A stretch of 64,000 nt of DNA from Verrucomicrobiales bacterium (GTDB lineage Bacteria; Verrucomicrobiota; Verrucomicrobiia; Limisphaerales; J093). Under the pieces are notes generated by a model. The model was not told the DNA's origin. It saw nothing but the letters and a program-made list of their open reading frames with translations, and searched no databases. Below, one piece after another: positions 58,814 to 64,000 of the stretch. A program made the position numbers and the translations under genes. Each line of letters starts with the position of its first letter. Position 1 is the stretch's first letter. The stretch is taken from assembly GCA_024233305.1 (NCBI GenBank), contig JACKPV010000022.1, positions 248,001 through 312,000 of the forward strand, written 5' to 3'.

Positions 58814-61800
58814 ATGAAGCGGATCCTCCGGTCTCGTGATGCGGCGTCCACCAACCGCGTCCGGTTTGATCGTGCCGCAGTCTTCGCTGCCGTGCTTGCC
58901 GGGCTGAATGGTCTCGCGGCGGATGCTCCCGCCGCCCCGCAACCGCGGGAAGTGGCCGCCTTCTTGCAAGCGATCCGAAAGCCGGATGACAACCGCTTTC
59001 GCGCCCTGCTGGACAGGAACCCGGCGCTGGCAACCTCCGTCGATTCGCGTGGCCGGCGGCCCCTGCACTGCGCCGCTGCGGAAGGGACGGTCGCGATGGT
59101 GGACGCGCTGCTGGCGGCGGGGGCCGGACTGGAAGCGGAAGGCGGTTGCTGGGACCACAGCGTCGCCGGGATGACCGCTCTGCACGCAACCGTGCTCCAT
59201 AACCGGGCGGATACCTGCCTTCGCCTGCTTCAGGCGGGCGCTGACCCGAATCGCCAGGACAATTCCCGAAACACGCCGCTGGGTCGCGCGCTCATGGATC
59301 GCCACGCGGCGCTCGCAGCGCTCATGCTGGACCATGGCGGTGATCCCCTGCGGACCGCCGGCGGCACCCCGCCCCTGGCAACAGCGATTCACTGGGGGAG
59401 AGGTCTGCTCGTGCCGCGCATGCTGGCAGAGGTCGAACCGGCAAGACGGGCTGCATTTCTCGCGGAATGGGGACCCAACCTGATGTTGAGCGCGGCGGCG
59501 TCCCGCGAACTGGCCACGGTCGAAGCGTTGCTGCAGGCCGGTGTCCCGCCGGATGGGCTGAAGCCCGGTGCCGGGATCATCCGGGTGCTCCGGCACATCA
59601 CCGGCCCCGTGGCCAAGGCCCGGCATGCCGCCGTGACGTCGGACCCCGCGGATCCGCTGACGCCTTCCGACCCGGCCCGCCAGGCCGGAGCGGAGGCACA
59701 GGTCGCCGAGTGGGTTCGCTTGTGTGACCTGTTGCTGCGTTACGGCGCGGTCTACGACGTCTTCTCCGCCACCGGCATGGGCGACCTGCCTGCCGTCAGG
59801 AAGCTGGTCGCGAACGCCCCCGACAGCCCCCACCTCCGCGACGCCAATGGTGACACGCCGCTCCACTGGTCGGTGCGCCACGACTGGCCGGACCTCACCA
59901 CCTTCTGGATCGATCAGGGGGCCGCCCTGGCAGCGACGAATCGGGTTGGCCAAACCCCGCTGCACCTCGCGGCCAAGCTCCGGCAACGTGCGCAAACGGC
60001 CCTGCTGCTCGACGCTGGCGCGCCCCTTTCCCCATCCGATACGAACGGCATGACAGCGCTGGACCTCGCCCTGAACGCCGGCGCCACGGAGGTGGTCCGC
60101 GCCTTCAATGAACGCTTCCCGGATGCGATGCCCGAAGGACGGGGACCGACAACCCCCTTGCACCACGCCGTCGCCAGCAAAGATCCGCAGGACGTTGCGG
60201 CGGCGCTGCGGGAGGTCCCGGTGGATGCGCCGAATGAAGCCGGACGGACGGCATTTCAGCTCGCCGTCATGCTCCGACACCTCACGAATGCCGTGCTGCT
60301 GCTGGAGCACGGCGCAAACGTCAACGCCCGCGACGCCACCGGGAACACCGCGTTGCACTACGCGGTGCAGCTGCCTGGGACCGTGACTCAGCCGGCGCCG
60401 GAAGCCTGGCTGGCCACTCTGCGTGGGCGGCCCGAAAAGGCGCGCTGTCTGGAAGTGCTGACGGGGAACCCGCTTCGAGGAGACGAACGCCTCCTGATCA
60501 TGCCCGCATTCCTGATCGCTGCCGGGGCCGATCCCCGCGCGATGAATCACGCAGGCGAGTCGGTCGCCCAACTGGCCGAGCGGGCTTTGGCGGGAGCCGG
60601 ACCGAAATCCGTCGCTGTCGTCCTGGAGTTCCTGGCGTCCTTCGGGGCCGAGACCGTGGTCCGGGATCCCAATGGCGACACCGCCCTGCACCGGGCGGCC
60701 CGTGGGGGTCCTGTGGCTGCCGTCGCCCAACTCGTCGCGGCGGGGGCCGCCATCAACGCGACCAACCGTCTGGGGCGAACGCCGCTTCATGCCGCCGTGG
60801 AGTCCAGTCATGGCTGGCCTGGTCCGCTCGTCGAGCTGCTGCGGGCGCAGCCCAAGATGAACCCCCGCGACAACGAAGGAATGACCCCGCTTCACCTTCT
60901 GCTCTCCACCGAATCCGACTTCCTAACGGAAGCGGTCCGGGCCTTGCTCGACGCCGGGGCGGATCCGAGCGCCCGCGATTCGCTCGGACGAACTCCTTGG
61001 CTGCTCCTGCTGGAGCGCCGCAAATCCCCGTTTGGAGTGAAGGAAGTCGCGACGGCGCTGATCGAAGCCGGGACCGATCTCACGGCCGCCGACCACGAGG
61101 GCCGCACCGGGCTGCACCGGATCGGGTTAAACGGCAGCAGCCTGCTCATCTCCCTTCCGCCGCTCCAAGATGCGCTTGCCCGCGCTGGAGTGGACCCGGA
61201 TGCCCGCGACCGCCACGGGAACACTCCCCTGCATCTCGCTGCCGGTGCGAGTCAGGGCGATTCCTTCGCCTGGCTCTGCCGGATCGGAAGCCGACTGAAT
61301 CTGACGAACGGGCTCGGACAGACGCCCCTGCTCGTCATGCATACCAACGTGCAGAGCAGGGACACGGGCCTCTTCCCACGGGAATCTGACGTCTGGTGCA
61401 CCGCGTGGGACGGTCAGGTCGACCAGATGCGGCGGTTGATTGCCATCGAGCCACAACTCCTGAACCTCACCAACCACGGCGGCTGCACCCCCCTTTTCAT
61501 GGCGGCTGACGCCAACCGCGTCGAGGTCGCGCGCGTCCTCCTCCAACAGGGCGGTGCCTGGGATGTCGTGTCGGCGACCCAACTCGGCGAGGTCGCCGCC
61601 CTGCAGAACATCCTGACGAAGCAACCGACGGCCATCGCGCGAACGCTGTCAGGAACTCCACTGTCACATCTTGCCGCGAAGCGGAACCACCGGGGTACCC
61701 TCGAGTGCCTGCTCCGCGCCGGCGCCGATCTCCATCTACCGGACCCGTCCGGCCGATCCTGCCTGGGACAAGCCCTCCTGGCCGGCCATGCGGATCTCGC

Positions 61801-62572
61801 TCAGTGGCTCCGGCAACGAGGAGCGGATGAGAGCCTGTTCGACAGCGTGTTCCTCAACCACCCGGAAATCGCCGCCGCGCATCTGCGGCGACGCCCGACG
61901 GCGGCAATCACCACCAACAGTCTCGGACTCGCAGCCATCCACCTGGCCGCCGCCCTCGGGCGCGAAGAGATGCTGACCGTGCTGCTGGACAGGGAGACCC
62001 CGGTGGACCTCGAGCACACGGCAACCCGGTCCACCCCGCTGCACGCCGCCATCGCCATGGACCAGCCCGGGACCGCCGCCCTGCTGCTGGCCCGGGGCGC
62101 CAATCCCAACGCTTACGACGCCCGTGGTTGCACACCGCTCCACCTCGCCGCCGTCCGGGACTGCCTGCCGACGCTCCGGCTCCTCCTGGGAGCCGGTGTC
62201 CGCGTGAACGCCCCCACGCACCCCGGGCAGGCCCGCGAGCGATCCCGGAGCACGGCTCACATCACTGGCCATACCGCCCTGCATCTCGCGACCTGGTATC
62301 GACGTACGAACTCGATGCGGCTTCTGCTTGAAGCCGGCGCCGATCCCAACGCCAAAGGGTCCACTGGTCTGACCCCGCTGGGCACGATCGGCGCCTCGCA
62401 GCGGTATGCGAATCTCGGATCCGACGTCTACGCGGGCGAACCGCTGCGCCGAACGCTCTCCACGGGCGGTGTCCTACTCCCGCACGCGGGTGACTCGTAC
62501 ATCGAGCAGCGTTCGCGAACCCCCGCCGCGTTTGAGATCCTGCGCGAGGCAGGTGGACACGAGCCGGACTGA
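58814..62572 (+). CDS. Large secreted ankyrin-repeat protein
   Basis: 1252 residues. A basic N-terminus and hydrophobic segment (about 21-37; AAVFAAVLAGLNGLAADA) look like a long signal peptide, so export is likely. From about residue 50 to the end there are roughly two dozen ankyrin repeats of the TPLHxAxxxG...LLxxGA type, such as RRPLHCAAAEG, QTPLHLAAKLR, NTPLHLAAGAS and CTPLHLAAVRD. Some repeats are degenerate (RTPWLLLLERR, QTPLLVMHT). No catalytic domain is visible. Ankyrin arrays bind proteins; the partner is unknown. ATG 58814 is used. It is a single gene, convergent with the SGNH-like gene 29 bp away. Confidence 0.88.
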   Translation: MKRILRSRDAASTNRVRFDRAAVFAAVLAGLNGLAADAPAAPQPREVAAFLQAIRKPDDNRFRALLDRNPALATSVDSRGRRPLHCAAAEGTVAMVDALLAAGAGLEAEGGCWDHSVAGMTALHATVLHNRADTCLRLLQAGADPNRQDNSRNTPLGRALMDRHAALAALMLDHGGDPLRTAGGTPPLATAIHWGRGLLVPRMLAEVEPARRAAFLAEWGPNLMLSAAASRELATVEALLQAGVPPDGLKPGAGIIRVLRHITGPVAKARHAAVTSDPADPLTPSDPARQAGAEAQVAEWVRLCDLLLRYGAVYDVFSATGMGDLPAVRKLVANAPDSPHLRDANGDTPLHWSVRHDWPDLTTFWIDQGAALAATNRVGQTPLHLAAKLRQRAQTALLLDAGAPLSPSDTNGMTALDLALNAGATEVVRAFNERFPDAMPEGRGPTTPLHHAVASKDPQDVAAALREVPVDAPNEAGRTAFQLAVMLRHLTNAVLLLEHGANVNARDATGNTALHYAVQLPGTVTQPAPEAWLATLRGRPEKARCLEVLTGNPLRGDERLLIMPAFLIAAGADPRAMNHAGESVAQLAERALAGAGPKSVAVVLEFLASFGAETVVRDPNGDTALHRAARGGPVAAVAQLVAAGAAINATNRLGRTPLHAAVESSHGWPGPLVELLRAQPKMNPRDNEGMTPLHLLLSTESDFLTEAVRALLDAGADPSARDSLGRTPWLLLLERRKSPFGVKEVATALIEAGTDLTAADHEGRTGLHRIGLNGSSLLISLPPLQDALARAGVDPDARDRHGNTPLHLAAGASQGDSFAWLCRIGSRLNLTNGLGQTPLLVMHTNVQSRDTGLFPRESDVWCTAWDGQVDQMRRLIAIEPQLLNLTNHGGCTPLFMAADANRVEVARVLLQQGGAWDVVSATQLGEVAALQNILTKQPTAIARTLSGTPLSHLAAKRNHRGTLECLLRAGADLHLPDPSGRSCLGQALLAGHADLAQWLRQRGADESLFDSVFLNHPEIAAAHLRRRPTAAITTNSLGLAAIHLAAALGREEMLTVLLDRETPVDLEHTATRSTPLHAAIAMDQPGTAALLLARGANPNAYDARGCTPLHLAAVRDCLPTLRLLLGAGVRVNAPTHPGQARERSRSTAHITGHTALHLATWYRRTNSMRLLLEAGADPNAKGSTGLTPLGTIGASQRYANLGSDVYAGEPLRRTLSTGGVLLPHAGDSYIEQRSRTPAAFEILREAGGHEPD

Positions 62573-62601
62573 TGCAGAATCCGCCGTCGGCTGGGCGCGC
62601 G

Positions 62602-64000
62602 CTACGGCGAAGCCGCGCCGACGAGTTGCCAACCTGCCGCGGTCACTTCCAGAGCGGTGCTCCCGCGGTAACGGTCGTAGACTCGCTCCATTTCAGGAAT
62701 GCTGTCGAAGTAGCCGACCACGTAAGCGGCCCCGAACGACTCCCCCTCGCGGACCGGGCGTTCGCCCACTTCATGGATCAGGCAGACGTAGCCCCGTTGA
62801 TGGCACCACGCCTCGGAGGTGGCCGCCGGATCAAGCGTCATCCCGGCCAGCCAGGGACCCTCCTTTCCGGCAAGCGGATCGCGAATTCGGTAGGCACGAA
62901 TCATCCGTTCCGGAACGCCGTCGCGATCCCGGCGGTAATTGAACCGCTCGTCCGGCGCGAAATCCTCAACAAACGCCGACGAGGGGATCCTGCCCGCGTA
63001 GCTCAGATAAACTTCGCTGAAGGTATCGCCATGACGGTGTTTGATGTGCCCGGGCATGTCCTGCCGGAAGAACAACGCCTCTCCCGCGTTCCGGCTGAGG
63101 ATCCAATCCGAGGACACGAAGTAACGCCGGCCGGAAGGGAACACGAGGGTCTGGCTCCATTCGGAACCCGTGTTCTTCCCTGGCGCGGCGAGCCGGTAGG
63201 TCCAGTTCTGTTCGATGGCCACGAAGTCGGCTCCCTCGATGATCCGCGGCTCCAGGCGGCGGGCCTGGGTGCAGATTTGCGGCCCTTCGATGCTCCGCTT
63301 CGCCCGCCGTCCGTGATACAGGTTGTGGTAGTCGTAAGGCAGATCGCCGGGCAACCGATCCCGGTAGGCCGCATCGCTGCCGGGTTCCATGATCCAATCC
63401 TGGATATCCAATCCGAACCCCAGATCGCGCGCGCCGGTCTGCCGGTCATGGAAACTCCCTCCCTCGACGCCGCTGACGTAACCGGTCTTGCGCACCGCCG
63501 CCTCGATGGCCTCGCCGCGCAGCACGATCCGCTCGTCGGTTTCCTCGATCTGAAAACCGTGCGTCTTGAAAAACGCCATCAGGATGCGGGCCAGGATCTG
63601 TTCCCCGAACTCGTTCGCATGGACGACGTCGCGGTAGAACCGATGCGGATGCAATCCGCTGGAAACGATGTACTCCGCCCAGGGAGTCGTGAGGTCCAGG
63701 AACCCGCAGCGTTCCGCGTCCGCCAATCGGCGCAGGGCGACCCCGTAGGCACCGGCGCCCGAGTGAGGCGCCTTCGCCAGCGCTTCCGGATCGCGGGGAT
63801 CTGCCGTACCAAAGGCGCCGGTTGCGAGGAGGATCTCGACGTCCGGCAGTCCGGCCCGCAGTTGCTGAATCACCTCGCGGATATCTTCGAGGCTCCGCTG
63901 ACTGATGCCGCCGATGAACACCAGATCAGGCCGCCGCGGAACGACGTTCTTCGCGATGCGTTCCGCCTCCCGGTAGTGCTGGCAGCCCCCGCCGCCCCGC
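62602..64000 (-). CDS. SGNH/GDSL-hydrolase-like protein (5' end outside the window)
   Basis: 466 codons are visible; the frame stays open to the right edge, so the start lies beyond 64000. A GTG at 63921 is internal to the frame and not the likely start. The visible N-terminal part (RPDLVFIGGISQRSLEDIREVIQQLRAGLPDVEILLATG, and RDVVHANEFGEQILARILMAFF with the D-x-x-H pair) fits the second half of an SGNH-hydrolase domain. The nucleophile Ser block would lie upstream. The remaining 300 residues form an uncharacterised domain (YHNLYHGRRAKRSIEGPQ, FVSSDWILSRNAGEALFFRQDMPGHIKHRHGD). Its substrate is unknown; polysaccharide deacetylation is one possibility for the family. Confidence 0.7.
   Translation of the reverse strand, partial: RGGGGCQHYREAERIAKNVVPRRPDLVFIGGISQRSLEDIREVIQQLRAGLPDVEILLATGAFGTADPRDPEALAKAPHSGAGAYGVALRRLADAERCGFLDLTTPWAEYIVSSGLHPHRFYRDVVHANEFGEQILARILMAFFKTHGFQIEETDERIVLRGEAIEAAVRKTGYVSGVEGGSFHDRQTGARDLGFGLDIQDWIMEPGSDAAYRDRLPGDLPYDYHNLYHGRRAKRSIEGPQICTQARRLEPRIIEGADFVAIEQNWTYRLAAPGKNTGSEWSQTLVFPSGRRYFVSSDWILSRNAGEALFFRQDMPGHIKHRHGDTFSEVYLSYAGRIPSSAFVEDFAPDERFNYRRDRDGVPERMIRAYRIRDPLAGKEGPWLAGMTLDPAATSEAWCHQRGYVCLIHEVGERPVREGESFGAAYVVGYFDSIPEMERVYDRYRGSTALEVTAAGWQLVGAASP

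Overview
The window is high-GC bacterial DNA with tightly packed, often 1-8 bp overlapping genes, several GTG starts and few recognisable terminators. Several traits together suggest the phylum Verrucomicrobiota, possibly the Limisphaerales/Pedosphaera side. These are a stand-alone pseudopilin-like protein with the FTLIELLVVIAIIAIL start, a DUF2723-TPR membrane protein, a DUF4962/heparinase-like protein, a BlaI/M56 pair, palindromic intergenic repeats and a heptamer tandem repeat next to a tRNA. The taxonomic call is inference; no rRNA is present.

Layout. Bases 1-2001 (minus) carry an electron-transfer flavoprotein system in which beta and alpha subunits are fused, followed by the start of an ETF-quinone oxidoreductase-like flavoprotein. 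Bases 2345-6334 hold an LptF/LptG-type permease, a GAF-GAF histidine kinase and a Tat-exported protein. A tRNA-Lys(UUU) at 6657 is followed by an 80-bp heptamer tandem repeat and a secreted heparinase II/III-like protein. Bases 9532-12267 form an EF-hand / ApbE-DUF2271 / PepSY group that looks like an exported flavin-dependent redox module. Then come a Sua5-type tRNA modification enzyme (minus), trpD and a stand-alone pseudopilin.

Bases 15754-24157 look like one envelope-transport operon: an unknown WP-repeat protein, MlaE-MlaF-MlaD lipid transport, then a MacA-like adaptor, an ABC ATPase and two MacB-type permeases. Next is a full type II secretion operon, gspE-F-G-H-I-J-K-L-M-C-D (24302-36900), with an unusually long secretin; no prepilin peptidase is seen here. 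Bases 37486-40465 pair an intact beta-carbonic anhydrase with a SulP transporter whose own carbonic-anhydrase domain lacks the zinc ligands. A divergent LysR regulator, a small unknown gene and a Thermus-type isocitrate dehydrogenase follow, then purE, purK and argC on the minus strand.

Bases 46686-51650 encode a DUF2723-TPR protein, a glycosyltransferase and a WecA/MraY-family sugar-phosphate transferase, probably a glycan or lipid-linked-sugar group, followed by a YjhG-type dehydratase. Bases 53690-54560 are a gene-free island of nested, transposon-like repeats; a related full copy lies at 12269-12461. A VOC protein and a BlaI repressor with an M56 protease follow. The M56 protein carries a Wzz/GumC-like periplasmic domain at its C-terminus, and the BlaI promoter contains two operator palindromes. 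The window closes with a decayed nucleotidyltransferase pair, a 1252-residue secreted ankyrin protein and a partial SGNH-hydrolase-like protein.

The strongest candidates for something undescribed are the M56-polysaccharide-copolymerase fusion with its operator array, the nested 193-bp elements with 5-bp CTNAG duplications, and the WP-repeat protein at the head of the Mla operon.
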